A stretch of DNA of 64,000 bases, from positions 33,286-97,285 of the forward strand of contig CACZJL010000005.1 in the NCBI GenBank assembly GCA_902781505.1, given 5' to 3'. The notes under the pieces are model-generated. The model searched no databases. It was not told the DNA's origin and worked only from the letters and a program-made list of their open reading frames with translations. The stretch comes from an uncultured Lachnospiraceae bacterium. GTDB lineage: Bacteria > Bacillota > Clostridia > Lachnospirales > Lachnospiraceae. This document shows positions 51,603-61,242 of this stretch, piece by piece (the first letter of the stretch is position 1; every line of letters starts with the position of its first letter). The position numbers were made by a program, and so were the translations under genes.

Positions 51603-54445
51603 TGGAAAGAGGACAGTTTAAAGATTATATCCGCATTCGCGGAGCCAACGAACACAACTTAAAAAACATCGATGTAGATATTCCAAGAAACAAGCTGGTT
51701 GTCTTGACCGGCCTGTCAGGCTCCGGTAAGTCGAGCCTTGCATTTGATACAATCTACGCCGAAGGACAGAGACGTTACATGGAGTCTCTGTCCTCCTATG
51801 CCCGTCAGTTCCTTGGGCAAATGGAGAAGCCAAAGGTGCAGTCTATCGAAGGTCTGTCACCGGCCATTTCAATTGATCAGAAATCCACGAACCGTAACCC
51901 TCGTTCAACCGTTGGTACGGTAACGGAAATTTACGACTATTTCCGTCTGCTCTACGCGCGAATCGGTGTGCCACATTGTCCAAAGTGTGGACGCGAGATT
52001 CACAAGCAGACCGTTGATCAGATGGTGGACCAGATTATGAAACTGCCGGAACGCAGTAAGATTCAGGTCTTAGCACCGGTTGTCAGAGGGCGTAAGGGTG
52101 AACACACAAAGCTTCTGCAGCAGGCAGCCAAGAGCGGCTTTGTTCGTGTGATTGTCGATGGCAGCATGTATGAGCTGACTGACGAAATCAAGATGGATAA
52201 GAATAAGAAGCACAACATTGAAATTGTTGTGGACCGTCTTGTCGTGAAGGAAGGAATTGAAAAGCGTCTGACCGACTCCATCGAAACGACGTTAAAGCTT
52301 GCCGAAGGCCTGATGACCGTTGATGTTGCAGGCGAGGAACCATTACAGTTCTCTCAGAGTTTTTCCTGTCCGTTCTGTAATATCAGCATCGATGAAATCG
52401 AGCCAAGAAGCTTTTCCTTTAACAACCCGTTTGGTGCCTGCCCGGAATGTTCCGGTATCGGCTACAAGATGGAATTTGACGAGGATCTGATGATTCCAGA
52501 CAAGACCCTGTCAATTAATGAAGGTGCGATTGTTGCAATGGGCTGGCAGTCTGCGAATACCGCAGGAAGCTTCACCAATGCAGTACTGACGGCACTCTCA
52601 AAAGAGTATAAATTTTCTCTGGATACTCCTTTTAAGGATTATCCGGAAGAAATCCGTAATATTTTAATTAATGGAACCGGCGGTAAAGAAGTGAAGGTTC
52701 ACTATGAAGGTCAGAGAGGTGTCGGTGTTTATAACATCGCGTTCGAAGGCCTGATTAAGAACGAAGAGCGCAGATACCGCGAAACCGGGTCTGATCAGAT
52801 GAAGCAGCAGTATGAGGAATTCATGTCCATTACGCCGTGTACCGGATGTCACGGACAGCGTCTGAAGCCATCTTCGCTTGCAGTTACCATCGCGGATAAG
52901 AATATTTACCAGATTACGAATCTCTCCATTGAGAAGTTGCTTGCATTTATGGGAGATATGAACTTAAGCGAGCGTCAGACGATGATTGGTGCAGAAATCT
53001 TAAAGGAAATCAGGAACCGCCTGACTTTCCTTATTGATGTCGGTCTCGATTATCTCTCCTTATCGCGTGCGACAGGAACCCTGTCCGGCGGTGAGGCGCA
53101 GAGAATCCGTCTGGCAACACAGATTGGTTCCGGCCTTGTGGGAGTCGCCTATATCCTTGATGAGCCTAGTATCGGATTGCATCAGAGGGATAATGATAAG
53201 CTTCTTAAGACCTTAAAGCATCTGCGTGATCTTGGTAATTCCGTCATCGTGGTTGAACATGATGAGGACACCATGCGCGATGCGGACTTTATCGTAGATA
53301 TCGGCCCGGGTGCCGGTTCTCATGGTGGTCAGGTCGTTGCAACCGGAACTGCACAGGACATCATGAACACAGAAGGCTCTATAACGGGTGATTACCTGTC
53401 CGGGCGTCGAAAAATCGAAGTTCCGAAGACACGTAAAAAGTCAGATAAGTGGATTTCCATCAAGGGGGCTCGTCAGAACAACTTAAAGAATGTCGATGTC
53501 GACATTCCGCTCGGAGTACTGACCTGCGTGACCGGTGTATCCGGTTCCGGTAAGTCCTCCCTGGTAAATGAGATTCTTTACAAGCATCTTGCGAGAAGCC
53601 TGAATCATGCACGTATGACGATGGGTGACCACGATGATGTGACAGGACTTGAGCAGTTAGATAAGGTTATCAACATTGACCAGAGCCCGATTGGCCGTAC
53701 ACCAAGATCCAATCCGGCTACCTATACCGGCGTATTTGACCAGATCCGTGACCTCTTTGCGTCAACATCAGATGCGAAGGAACGTGGCTACAAGAAAGGC
53801 CGTTTCTCCTTTAACGTTAAGGGAGGCCGCTGTGAAGCCTGTTCCGGTGACGGTATCGTAAAGATTGAAATGCATTTCCTCCCGGACGTTTACGTTCCAT
53901 GTGACGTCTGCCATGGCAAACGTTATAACCGCGAGACTCTCGAGGTTAAGTATAAGGGCAAGTCAATTTATGATGTGCTTGACATGACGGTAGAAGAAGC
54001 CGTAACCTTCTTTGAAAATGTACCATCCATCAAGCGTAAGATTGAGACGTTAAACGATGTAGGCTTAGGTTATGTTAAGCTTGGACAGCCATCTACCGAA
54101 CTTTCCGGTGGTGAGGCGCAGAGAATCAAGCTTGCGACAGAGCTCAGCAAACGTGCGACCGGTAAGACTATCTACATCTTAGATGAGCCGACAACCGGAC
54201 TACACTTTGCCGATGTTCACAAGCTTGTCGAAATCATGCACAAGCTGACCGAGAGCGGAAATACCGTTGTTGTCATCGAACATAACTTAGATGTCATCAA
54301 AACAGCGGATTACATTATCGATATGGGACCGGAAGGCGGAGACAAGGGTGGAACTGTTATTGCCAAAGGCACACCGGAGGAAATCGCGAGAGTGAAAAAA
54401 TCCTACACCGGCCAGTTCCTAAAAAAATACCTCCGCGAAGCGTAA
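51602..54445 (+). CDS. uvrA: Excinuclease ABC subunit A
   Basis: Damage-sensing ATPase of nucleotide excision repair, 947 residues. Two ABC modules: the first Walker A is GLSGSGKSS (37-45), the second GVSGSGKSS (about 640), with signatures [12 protein letters not shown] and [12 protein letters not shown]. Three Cys clusters ([12 protein letters not shown]...[12 protein letters not shown]...CDVCHGKR) are the zinc modules. It shares one base with the uvrB stop codon (TGATG), so translation is coupled. No odd features. Confidence 0.97.
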   Translation: MERGQFKDYIRIRGANEHNLKNIDVDIPRNKLVVLTGLSGSGKSSLAFDTIYAEGQRRYMESLSSYARQFLGQMEKPKVQSIEGLSPAISIDQKSTNRNPRSTVGTVTEIYDYFRLLYARIGVPHCPKCGREIHKQTVDQMVDQIMKLPERSKIQVLAPVVRGRKGEHTKLLQQAAKSGFVRVIVDGSMYELTDEIKMDKNKKHNIEIVVDRLVVKEGIEKRLTDSIETTLKLAEGLMTVDVAGEEPLQFSQSFSCPFCNISIDEIEPRSFSFNNPFGACPECSGIGYKMEFDEDLMIPDKTLSINEGAIVAMGWQSANTAGSFTNAVLTALSKEYKFSLDTPFKDYPEEIRNILINGTGGKEVKVHYEGQRGVGVYNIAFEGLIKNEERRYRETGSDQMKQQYEEFMSITPCTGCHGQRLKPSSLAVTIADKNIYQITNLSIEKLLAFMGDMNLSERQTMIGAEILKEIRNRLTFLIDVGLDYLSLSRATGTLSGGEAQRIRLATQIGSGLVGVAYILDEPSIGLHQRDNDKLLKTLKHLRDLGNSVIVVEHDEDTMRDADFIVDIGPGAGSHGGQVVATGTAQDIMNTEGSITGDYLSGRRKIEVPKTRKKSDKWISIKGARQNNLKNVDVDIPLGVLTCVTGVSGSGKSSLVNEILYKHLARSLNHARMTMGDHDDVTGLEQLDKVINIDQSPIGRTPRSNPATYTGVFDQIRDLFASTSDAKERGYKKGRFSFNVKGGRCEACSGDGIVKIEMHFLPDVYVPCDVCHGKRYNRETLEVKYKGKSIYDVLDMTVEEAVTFFENVPSIKRKIETLNDVGLGYVKLGQPSTELSGGEAQRIKLATELSKRATGKTIYILDEPTTGLHFADVHKLVEIMHKLTESGNTVVVIEHNLDVIKTADYIIDMGPEGGDKGGTVIAKGTPEEIARVKKSYTGQFLKKYLREA

Positions 54446-54505
54446 GCAAGTGCACTTGCGCCAGACGGCAGAGCGAAGCCAGCGCCAAAACAGTAAGGAA
54501 AAGCG

Positions 54506-56149
54506 ATGATTAAAAATAACAAACGATTTATTGCGCTCAATTGTATATTTGCAGTGTTCTGTATCGCGATGGCTGTCGCATTTCTTCAGACTCTTGGTTC
54601 TGCGGGCAGTGTGATAACAGAGAACAAACATGGGACAGAGCTGACTAAAATCAATTATGTTACAGAGCACGTAAAAGATAATGAAGCATCACCAACAGGA
54701 AAAACACGAGTCCTGAATGTAACGTTGGACCAGAATATCAAACTGGATGCAGACCTGATGTTTTATATCGTGCACTCCTATGTCAGGGTATATCTTGAAG
54801 ATGAGCTGATTTATGAGCGAAAGCCATCCGGAAATACACAGCTTGGCAGGACGCCTGGATTCAACTGGGTACTGATTCCTTTGACCAGTGCCGATTCAGG
54901 TAAAAGATTCCGTGTTGAACTCGATCCGGTCTATGAATTTGCCCTGAATGAGCCGGTGATATTTCTTCAGGGAACGGAAATAAATCTCATCAAAACAACG
55001 CTGAGAGAAGATAGTCTGCAAATCTCCCTTTCCATTATTGCCATGGGCGTAGGCATCTTTTATGCCATCCTTGCGGTTTGGCATAAACTCAAAAATAAGA
55101 ATGCGGGCTGGTATGGTCATCTGGCGGTTGTAGCTTTTTTACTCGGCTGCTGGAAGCTGCTGGATACAAGAATTATGGCACTCCTGTTTCCGCTTCATGC
55201 CAAAATGCTGATTAATATCATCTATCTTTCTCTGATGCTTCTGCCGTTGTCCATCATCCTTCTACTGATGGAACGAATGAAGAGAGATCTGACAATCTTC
55301 CTGGCGGCATCATTTTGCGCGTTGCTTGATGCGTATATTATGATTCAGCAGTTGCTGCGCATCAGAGATCTGAGAGAAAACCTGATTCTGATACATATTC
55401 AGATTGCGGTTGGTGCTCTGACGTTACTATATGCGTCCTTCCGTTTGGCAAGAAAGAAGGATGCGTCCAGACTGGATCACTCCATTGGTATCGGCTTCAT
55501 CCTGTTTATTTTTGGTGGAATCGGAGACCTGATTCATTACTACATGATTGGTGATTCCTTCAATGCACTTGGAGCACTGTGCATGATTCTGGTATATGTG
55601 GTAATCAGTGGAATCATCTATGCGATTGATCTGAATCGCAAGGCAAATATTGATGCGGCAACCGGTGTTGCGAATAAGACAAGGTGCCTGGAATTACTTG
55701 AGTCCGGTGTTCCGGACCGTCCGCACTGTGTAACCGGAATGCTTGATGTGAACGGACTTAAACGCGTCAATGATACGCAGGGGCATGAAATGGGTGACGT
55801 GCTGATTGCATCCGTGGCAAATGTCCTGAAGAAGACGCTTCCTGCCGGCGCATTTATCGGGCGCTATGGCGGAGACGAATTCCTTGTAATTTTTGCCGAA
55901 AACACGAATGTAACAAAAGACAGTGTAGAAAAGGCCTTGAAAGAAGCGATGGAAGCCTGGAACAGGGACGAGACGCGAGGCGAAAAGGAACGTCAGATTA
56001 CCATGTCATTTTCCATGGGAATGGCAAGAGCCGATGACTATGGCGAAGGAACGACCTTGATGGAGCTTGCGGAATTCGCAGATGCAAAGATGTATGATAA
56101 CAAGAAGAAATATTACGAGACTCACGAGCAGTACAGAAAAGAGGAGTAA
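54506..56149 (+). CDS. Membrane diguanylate cyclase (GGDEF) with an extracytoplasmic sensor
   Basis: Predicted c-di-GMP synthase, 547 residues. An N-terminal TM (about 8-28) is followed by a ~140-residue outer domain (beta-rich, VYLEDELIYERKPSG) and then seven to eight TM helices (about 172-375), an arrangement like 7TMR-DISM sensors. The GGDEF domain is about 380-540, with metal/GTP residues in MLDVNGLKRVNDTQGHEMGD and the active site GGDEF (455-459) intact. The RxxD inhibitory site normally found just before GGDEF is absent (AGAFIGRY). ATG 54506 follows TAAGGAAAAG. It is followed 2 nt later by a HAD phosphatase gene. Confidence 0.9.
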   Translation: MIKNNKRFIALNCIFAVFCIAMAVAFLQTLGSAGSVITENKHGTELTKINYVTEHVKDNEASPTGKTRVLNVTLDQNIKLDADLMFYIVHSYVRVYLEDELIYERKPSGNTQLGRTPGFNWVLIPLTSADSGKRFRVELDPVYEFALNEPVIFLQGTEINLIKTTLREDSLQISLSIIAMGVGIFYAILAVWHKLKNKNAGWYGHLAVVAFLLGCWKLLDTRIMALLFPLHAKMLINIIYLSLMLLPLSIILLLMERMKRDLTIFLAASFCALLDAYIMIQQLLRIRDLRENLILIHIQIAVGALTLLYASFRLARKKDASRLDHSIGIGFILFIFGGIGDLIHYYMIGDSFNALGALCMILVYVVISGIIYAIDLNRKANIDAATGVANKTRCLELLESGVPDRPHCVTGMLDVNGLKRVNDTQGHEMGDVLIASVANVLKKTLPAGAFIGRYGGDEFLVIFAENTNVTKDSVEKALKEAMEAWNRDETRGEKERQITMSFSMGMARADDYGEGTTLMELAEFADAKMYDNKKKYYETHEQYRKEE

Positions 56150-56151
56150 GA

Positions 56152-56808
56152 ATGATACGAGGTGTGCTTTTTGATATGGACGGAGTCATGATTGATTCCG
56201 AGAGACAGTCCGACGAGGGCTGGGCGTATTCAGCCAAAGTGCAGGGCGAAGAAATGCCAATCTGGCTGATGAATGGATTTAAAGGCGCACCGAGACCGGA
56301 CTGCGTGAAGATGTTTGATGAGCACTTTAAGGGAAGGCTCGAATACAACGAAACCAGACGAATTCGCACAGACTTTGTGCATCGCCTTCGTGAAAAGGAA
56401 GGAATTCCGGTAAAGCCAGGGCTCAAAGAGCTTCTGGATTACTTAAAGTCAGCAGGCATTCCCTGCGCGGTTGCAACATCGACCGAAAAGAGCAGCGCGG
56501 AGAAGACACTTCATAGTATCGGAGCCTGGGATTATCTTTCAGCCGTGGTTTATGGAGATGAGGTGGAGCATGGAAAGCCGCATCCGGATATTTTCTTAAA
56601 GGCAGCAGAACGGATTCATGTAAATCCAAGGGATTGCATTGTTGTAGAAGACAGTATCCATGGTATTCGAGCAGGTCATGCAGCCGGGGCCCGCGTTATT
56701 CATGTTCCGGATACGATTAAAATCAAAGACGACGTACGGGCTCTGACCTGGCACGTCGTTGATACACTTGCTGAAATCCCGGCGCTGATTGAAGCAGAGA
56801 ACAGTTGA
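56152..56808 (+). CDS. HAD-family phosphatase, beta-phosphoglucomutase-like
   Basis: Haloacid dehalogenase superfamily subfamily IA enzyme, 218 residues. The nucleophile is D8 and the acid D10 in LFDMDGVMIDSE; motif II is in VATSTEKSS, the motif III Lys in EHGKPHPDIFLKA and the motif IV acids in VVEDSIHGIRAG. A helical cap lies between residues ~15 and 80. The fold suits small sugar phosphates; the exact substrate is unknown. It is probably in one operon with the GGDEF gene (2-nt gap). Confidence 0.88.
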   Translation: MIRGVLFDMDGVMIDSERQSDEGWAYSAKVQGEEMPIWLMNGFKGAPRPDCVKMFDEHFKGRLEYNETRRIRTDFVHRLREKEGIPVKPGLKELLDYLKSAGIPCAVATSTEKSSAEKTLHSIGAWDYLSAVVYGDEVEHGKPHPDIFLKAAERIHVNPRDCIVVEDSIHGIRAGHAAGARVIHVPDTIKIKDDVRALTWHVVDTLAEIPALIEAENS

Positions 56809-56842
56809 AAAGCCAGCCCGGATGAGAGCAGAAAATGTTTGA

Positions 56843-56872
56843 TTCACAAAAGGGCACGAAGCATGTTATAAT
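56843..56872 (+). promoter_or_regulatory. Extended -10 promoter of guaA
   Basis: TTCACA (56843-56848), an 18-bp spacer and TATAAT (56867-56872), with TG one base upstream. Confidence 0.65.
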
Positions 56873-56879
56873 TGTCGGA

Positions 56880-56918
56880 AGCGTCGGAGACATTTGCCAG
56901 GGAAAGGCAGTGGACGCT
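56880..56918 (+). promoter_or_regulatory. Nested hairpin in the guaA leader
   Basis: AGCGTC (56880-56885) pairs with GACGCT (56913-56918); inside, TGCC pairs with GGCA around AGGGAAA. It starts right at the expected transcript 5' end and has no T-run. No purine riboswitch signature was found. Confidence 0.4.
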
Positions 56919-56935
56919 CAGAATAGGAGGATAAA

Positions 56936-58492
56936 GTGGACGCAAAGAACAAGGAACTCGTATTAGTACTCGACTTTGGTGGTCAGTACAATCAGCTCAT
57001 TGCACGTCGTGTGCGTGATCTGAACGTTTATGCAGAGGTAATCCCATATACAACAAGTCTTGAGGATATCAAGGCAAGAAATCCAAAGGGTATCATCTTT
57101 ACAGGTGGTCCAAACAGCGTATATAAAGAGGATTCTCCAAGCTATGATAAGGCGATTATGGAACAGGGTATCCCGGTTCTTGGTATTTGCTACGGTTCAC
57201 AGCTCATCGCTCACAAGTTAGGCGGCGAGGTTAAGACAGCTCCGGTTTCCGAGTACGGAAAGACAGAAGTTGAAGTAGATACCACATCCATTCTTTATAA
57301 GGACGTTCATCCAACAACCATTACATGGATGAGCCATACAGATTACATTGCCAAGGCGCCGGAAGGCTTTAAGGTAACAGGTCATACAGACCATTGCCCA
57401 ATCGCCTCCATGGAGAATGCCGAGAAGAAAATCTACGCAGTGCAGTTCCATCCGGAAGTTATGCACTCTGTAGAAGGTCAGACAATGCTTAAGAATTTCC
57501 TTTACGACGTTTGCGGATGCAGCGGCGATTGGAAAATGGATACGTTTGTTGAGGATACAATCAAGGCTATCAGAGAAAAGGTAGGCGACGGCAAGGCGCT
57601 CTGTGCTCTTTCCGGCGGTGTTGACTCTTCTGTTGCAGCCGTTCTTATGAGTAAGGCAATCGGTAAGCAGCTGACATGCGTATTTGTAGATCACGGACTT
57701 CTTCGTAAGGATGAGGGCAATCAGGTAGAATCTGTATTTGGCCCGAATGGTCCATACGACCTCAACTTCATCCGTGTTGATGCAAGCAAGCAGTTCTATG
57801 AAAAGCTCGCAGGTGTCACAGAGCCGGAAGCTAAGAGAAAGATTATCGGTGAGGAATTCATCCGTGTATTTGAGAAGGAAGCAAAGAAGATTGGTGCTGT
57901 AGATTTCCTTGTACAGGGAACTATCTATCCTGACGTTATTGAGTCAGGACTTGGTAAGTCTGCTGTCATCAAGTCTCACCACAATGTTGGTGGCCTTCCT
58001 GACTATGTTGATTTCAAGGAAATCGTTGAGCCACTCCGCATGCTGTTTAAGGATGAGGTACGTAAGGTAGGACAGAAACTTGGAATTCCTGATTATCTTG
58101 TTATGCGTCAGCCATTCCCAGGCCCAGGTCTTGGAATTCGCATCATCGGCGATGTAACACCTGAGAAGGTAAGAATCGTACAGGAAGCAGATGCCATCTA
58201 CCGCGAAGAGCTTGAAAATGCAGGCATTCAGAAGTCTGCTAATCTTGGTCAGTACTTCGCAGCCCTTACAAACATGAGAAGTGTAGGTGTTATGGGCGAT
58301 TTCAGAACATATGATTATGCCATTGCACTCCGTGCTGTTTGCACTGCTGACTTCATGACAGCTGACTGCGCACAGATTCCATGGGATGTTCTGACAAAGG
58401 TAGCTAACAGAATTGTTAATGAGGTTAAGGGTGTAAACCGTGTACTCTACGATTGCACATCTAAACCACCGGCAACAATTGAGTTCGAGTAG
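56936..58492 (+). CDS. guaA: GMP synthase (glutamine-hydrolysing)
   Basis: Makes GMP from XMP, ATP and glutamine. 518 residues. The class I amidotransferase domain has C85 (LGICYGSQ), H172 and E174 (FHPEV); the ATP pyrophosphatase domain has the PP-loop LSGGVDSS (225-232); the C-terminal dimerisation domain ends KPPATIEFE. The start is GTG 56936 with AGGAGGATAAA upstream. Its 3' end borders an integrase-bearing element, guaA being a well-known island target, and the coding sequence remains intact. A 9-bp inverted repeat spans its stop codon. Confidence 0.97.
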   Translation: MDAKNKELVLVLDFGGQYNQLIARRVRDLNVYAEVIPYTTSLEDIKARNPKGIIFTGGPNSVYKEDSPSYDKAIMEQGIPVLGICYGSQLIAHKLGGEVKTAPVSEYGKTEVEVDTTSILYKDVHPTTITWMSHTDYIAKAPEGFKVTGHTDHCPIASMENAEKKIYAVQFHPEVMHSVEGQTMLKNFLYDVCGCSGDWKMDTFVEDTIKAIREKVGDGKALCALSGGVDSSVAAVLMSKAIGKQLTCVFVDHGLLRKDEGNQVESVFGPNGPYDLNFIRVDASKQFYEKLAGVTEPEAKRKIIGEEFIRVFEKEAKKIGAVDFLVQGTIYPDVIESGLGKSAVIKSHHNVGGLPDYVDFKEIVEPLRMLFKDEVRKVGQKLGIPDYLVMRQPFPGPGLGIRIIGDVTPEKVRIVQEADAIYREELENAGIQKSANLGQYFAALTNMRSVGVMGDFRTYDYAIALRAVCTADFMTADCAQIPWDVLTKVANRIVNEVKGVNRVLYDCTSKPPATIEFE

Positions 58493-58508
58493 ACCCGAAG
58501 TGGTTTAG
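58461..58508. repeat. Inverted repeat spanning the guaA stop codon (possible attachment region)
   Basis: CTAAACCAC (58461-58469) and GTGGTTTAG (58500-58508) are perfect 9-bp inverted copies, 30 nt apart, spanning the end of guaA. With an integrase gene 480 bp downstream, the guaA 3' end is the likely att site; the arms may be integrase-binding or simply an RNA hairpin. A second att copy would lie beyond the window. Confidence 0.4.
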
Positions 58509-58536
58509 AGGTCGGTATAACAAATTAAGTATTTTC

Positions 58537-58581
58537 AAGGCTTGAAATCATGTTAAGAAAACATGATTTCAGGCCTTTTTT
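58537..58581 (+). terminator. Strong intrinsic terminator after guaA
   Basis: AAGGCTTGAAATCATGTT pairs with AACATGATTTCAGGCCTT (one G-T pair) around a 5-nt loop, then six T. The following ~200 nt to 58788 is AT-rich without a gene. Confidence 0.93.
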
Positions 58582-58748
58582 ATGTCGTGATACGATTATG
58601 ATACTGTTTTTCTCAAAAAAAACTGTATCGGAATTATTCCAGAATAAAGTCCAAATCTGTTTTTCATTTTTTATTTTCCACAAATTATAAAATTTCAAAC
58701 TTTTTTTGCTCTCGTTTAGTAATGGGGATTTTTTCAACCCAAATGTAT

Positions 58749-58775
58749 TACGTAACAAGAAATAGTACGTAAGCG
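58749..58775 (+). repeat. TACGTAA repeats before the excisionase-like gene
   Basis: Two TACGTAA copies, the first within the palindrome TTACGTAA, lie about 18 bp apart just upstream of the ribosome site of the HTH gene. They are candidate binding sites for the element's Xis-like protein or a repressor. Confidence 0.4.
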
Positions 58776-58788
58776 GAGGGCAAAAGAT

Positions 58789-59004
58789 ATGTTTGAATGC
58801 AGAACGTTTATATCAGTAAAAGAGATCTGTCAGGTATTGAGTGTTTCCGAATCAAAGTCATATGCAATCGTTCGTGACTTAAATAAGGAACTTTCTGATA
58901 AAGGCTACATGGTAATCCCAGGTAGAGTAAGCAGAAAGTATTTCGAAGAAAGATTCTACGGAGTTGATTCATTTGAAAAGGAGGACGAAGATGGCAGTTT
59001 ATAA
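58789..59004 (+). CDS. Small helix-turn-helix (excisionase-like) DNA-binding protein
   Basis: Protein of 71 residues with FISVKEICQVLSVSESKSYAIVRDLNKEL, a winged-helix/HTH of the type seen in Xis and in MerR-like element regulators. ATG 58789 has AGCGGAGGG upstream. Its end overlaps the integrase start by 14 nt, the usual xis-int arrangement. It probably steers the direction of recombination or controls the integrase operon (inference). Confidence 0.75.
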   Translation: MFECRTFISVKEICQVLSVSESKSYAIVRDLNKELSDKGYMVIPGRVSRKYFEERFYGVDSFEKEDEDGSL

Positions 59005-60088
59005 AGATAAGAAGAGAGGCACTTGGTATGTGTCGTTGTATTACATCGACTGGACAGGCAAGCAGCAGAGAAAATTAAAGCGTGGCTTCTCAACCAAAAA
59101 GGAAGCACAAGACTGGGAACGACATTTTTCATTGGAAAAAGCCAGTAGCCTTGATATGACCTTTGGGGATTTTTACAAACGCTATACCGATGATGTAAAG
59201 CCAAAGCTTAGAGAGAATACGTGGAAGTCCAAAGAATATGTAATCGAGTTAAAGATACTACCGTATTTTAAAGATTTGGTAATGCGTGAGATTACACCGA
59301 GAGATGTTATTGCTTGGCAAAACGAGATGCGTAAGTGTGAGTCGCAGGATGGTGAAAAATACAAAGGAACCTATCTTAGGAAGATGCAGGCGGAACTTTC
59401 AGCCATATTCAATCATGCGGTGAAGTATTACGAACTGCCAAAGAATCCGGCTGTAATTGCTGGTCCACTTGGACAACACCATGCAGATGAAATGCTTTTT
59501 TGGACAAAGGAAGAGTATATGCGCTTCATTCCCGAGGTGGCGAATAAAACCTATTCCTATATGGCATTTGAGCTTTTGTATTGGTGTGGAATCCGAATCG
59601 GCGAACTGATGGCATTAACTCCTGCAGATTTTGATTTTGATAAGAATAAGCTTTCCATCACAAAGTCTTATCAAAGGATAAGCGGTAGGGATGTTATCAC
59701 AAAGCCGAAGACTCCCAAAAGTGTACGTATGATTTCCATGCCGGAGAATGTGGCATTAGAAATGAAAGATTTCCTTGATAGCATTTATGGCATTGAACCG
59801 AGCGATAGGATCTTTGTAATTTCAAAGTCTTATCTGCACCATGAGATGGATAGGGGTGTAAAGGCAAGTGGGGTAAAGCGTATTCGCCTTCATGATTTAA
59901 GACATAGCCATGTATCGCTTCTTATAGATATGGGATTTTCGGCAGTGGCTATCGGTAACCGTGTAGGCCATGAAAGTTCGGATATTACTTATCGTTATGC
60001 ACATATGATGCCGTCTATTCAGGATGATATGGCAGAGGCTCTTGATGAAGAATGGAAGGAGGGATTTGATGTCAGCGAAGAATCTTGA
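58991..60088 (+). CDS. Tyrosine-type site-specific integrase
   Basis: Phage/ICE-type tyrosine recombinase, 365 residues. An N-terminal AP2-like arm-binding domain (KKRGTWYVSLYYIDWTGK, about 7-24) and SAM-like core-binding domain (about 58-155) precede the catalytic domain, with R202 (CGIRIGELMAL), H301 and R304 (HDLRHSHVSLL), H327 (GHESS) and nucleophile Y336 (YRYAHMMP). All catalytic residues are present, so it should be active. ATG 58991 is preferred to the in-frame 58964 codon because AAAGGAGG lies 5-6 nt upstream. It most likely moves the element in and out of the guaA 3' end. Confidence 0.95.
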   Translation: MAVYKDKKRGTWYVSLYYIDWTGKQQRKLKRGFSTKKEAQDWERHFSLEKASSLDMTFGDFYKRYTDDVKPKLRENTWKSKEYVIELKILPYFKDLVMREITPRDVIAWQNEMRKCESQDGEKYKGTYLRKMQAELSAIFNHAVKYYELPKNPAVIAGPLGQHHADEMLFWTKEEYMRFIPEVANKTYSYMAFELLYWCGIRIGELMALTPADFDFDKNKLSITKSYQRISGRDVITKPKTPKSVRMISMPENVALEMKDFLDSIYGIEPSDRIFVISKSYLHHEMDRGVKASGVKRIRLHDLRHSHVSLLIDMGFSAVAIGNRVGHESSDITYRYAHMMPSIQDDMAEALDEEWKEGFDVSEES

Positions 60089-60464
60089 TCCAAAAGGAAG
60101 ATTGCGAAGTGAGACTATTGCTTACCGTTGTTCTCCTGCTGAGAGAAAGGAATTGGATAAGCGATGGAAACTGCTTGGGTATGCGACAAAGCAGGACTAC
60201 GTTCTTGATTCGGTATTGCATAACAAGGTTACGGCGAAGGGAAATCCCATGATGCTGGTTAATTTCCGTAAGGAGTTGTACGGGATTCTCGAAGAACTGG
60301 AGCGGTTAGAAGAAGCTTCCGAGATAGATGAGGAGCTTTTTACACCGATTCGCACTATGTTGGAAATCTTAGAAGCGTTTAAGGAGAACGAGGATAAGAA
60401 TAAGAAAAATAAAATCAGAAGGAAAGATAAGTTTTTGGAAAGGAGAGCATATCGAGATGTGTAA
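60069..60464 (+). CDS. Small MobC/RHH-like element protein
   Basis: Protein of 131 residues with no close functional assignment from the sequence alone. Residues ~9-50 (RLRSETIAYRCSPAERKELDK, then a helix) resemble ribbon-helix-helix DNA-binding starts seen in MobC-type relaxosome proteins; the rest is a Glu/Leu-rich helix and a basic tail. ATG 60069 is chosen over 60024 because AAGGAGGG is 5 nt upstream. It overlaps the integrase gene by 20 nt and the parA gene by 8 nt, so it belongs to this operon. A role in mobilisation is possible but unproven. Confidence 0.6.
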   Translation: MSAKNLDPKGRLRSETIAYRCSPAERKELDKRWKLLGYATKQDYVLDSVLHNKVTAKGNPMMLVNFRKELYGILEELERLEEASEIDEELFTPIRTMLEILEAFKENEDKNKKNKIRRKDKFLERRAYRDV

Positions 60465-61242
60465 AGTAATTATCTGTGCAAATCAAAAAGGGGGAGTTGC
60501 CAAGAGTACGTCTGTGGTAAATCTTAGCATCGGTCTGGCAAATAAGGGAAAGAGAGTCCTTGTAATCGACAATGATCCCCAGGGATCTCTCACGGAAGCA
60601 TTAGGATATCCGCAGCCGGATAAGCTGGAAATCACACTTGCCAATGTAATGGAATGGGTGTTAAACGAGGACGATTATGATCTGAAAGCCGGTATCCTGC
60701 ATCATGAGGAAGGTATCGACCTTATGCCGGCAAATATCGAATTGTCTGGTGTGGAAACTTCCCTTGTTGGAATCATGAGTTCGGAGACAACGCTTCGGGA
60801 GTATATCGAATCTGTAAGAGACGATTATGACTATATTCTTGTGGACTGTTCTCCGAATCTTGGACAGCTTACCTTAAATGCCCTTGTGGCGGCGGATGAA
60901 GTAATTATTCCGGTACAGGCTGCATATCTGCCTATAAAGGGTTTGGAACAGCTTTTAAAGACCATCAGCCGTGTGAAACGTAAGATGAACCCGAAGCTTC
61001 ATATTATGGGAATTCTGATTACGATGGTGGATTACAGAACCATTTATGCTAAGGAAATCACGGAAGTGCTGTATGAGCACTATGGAAGCAGTATCCATAT
61101 TTTCGATGATGTGATTCCGCTTTCCGTTAGAGCTGCGGAGGCATCTGCCGAAGGAGTCAGCATCTATAAATATGATGGCAAGGGTAAAGTAGCAGCTGCG
61201 TATGAAAAGATTGTAGAGGAGGTTTTAGCCAATGAGCAGTAA
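60457..61242 (+). CDS. parA: ParA-family partition ATPase
   Basis: Walker-type DNA-partition ATPase, 261 residues. The deviant Walker A is KGGVAKST (11-18; Ala at the position usually Gly, signature Lys K11 kept), Walker A' is DNDPQGSLTEALG and Walker B is YILVDCSPNLG. It lacks the N-terminal HTH of plasmid type Ia ParA and so looks like the Soj/type Ib size. It overlaps parB by 11 nt. It should help keep the element in dividing cells when excised and circular. Confidence 0.93.
   Translation: MCKVIICANQKGGVAKSTSVVNLSIGLANKGKRVLVIDNDPQGSLTEALGYPQPDKLEITLANVMEWVLNEDDYDLKAGILHHEEGIDLMPANIELSGVETSLVGIMSSETTLREYIESVRDDYDYILVDCSPNLGQLTLNALVAADEVIIPVQAAYLPIKGLEQLLKTISRVKRKMNPKLHIMGILITMVDYRTIYAKEITEVLYEHYGSSIHIFDDVIPLSVRAAEASAEGVSIYKYDGKGKVAAAYEKIVEEVLANEQ

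Noticed and set aside
56809..56935. Guanine riboswitch before guaA
   Set aside because: No three-way-junction pattern or conserved purine-riboswitch blocks; only a nested hairpin is visible.
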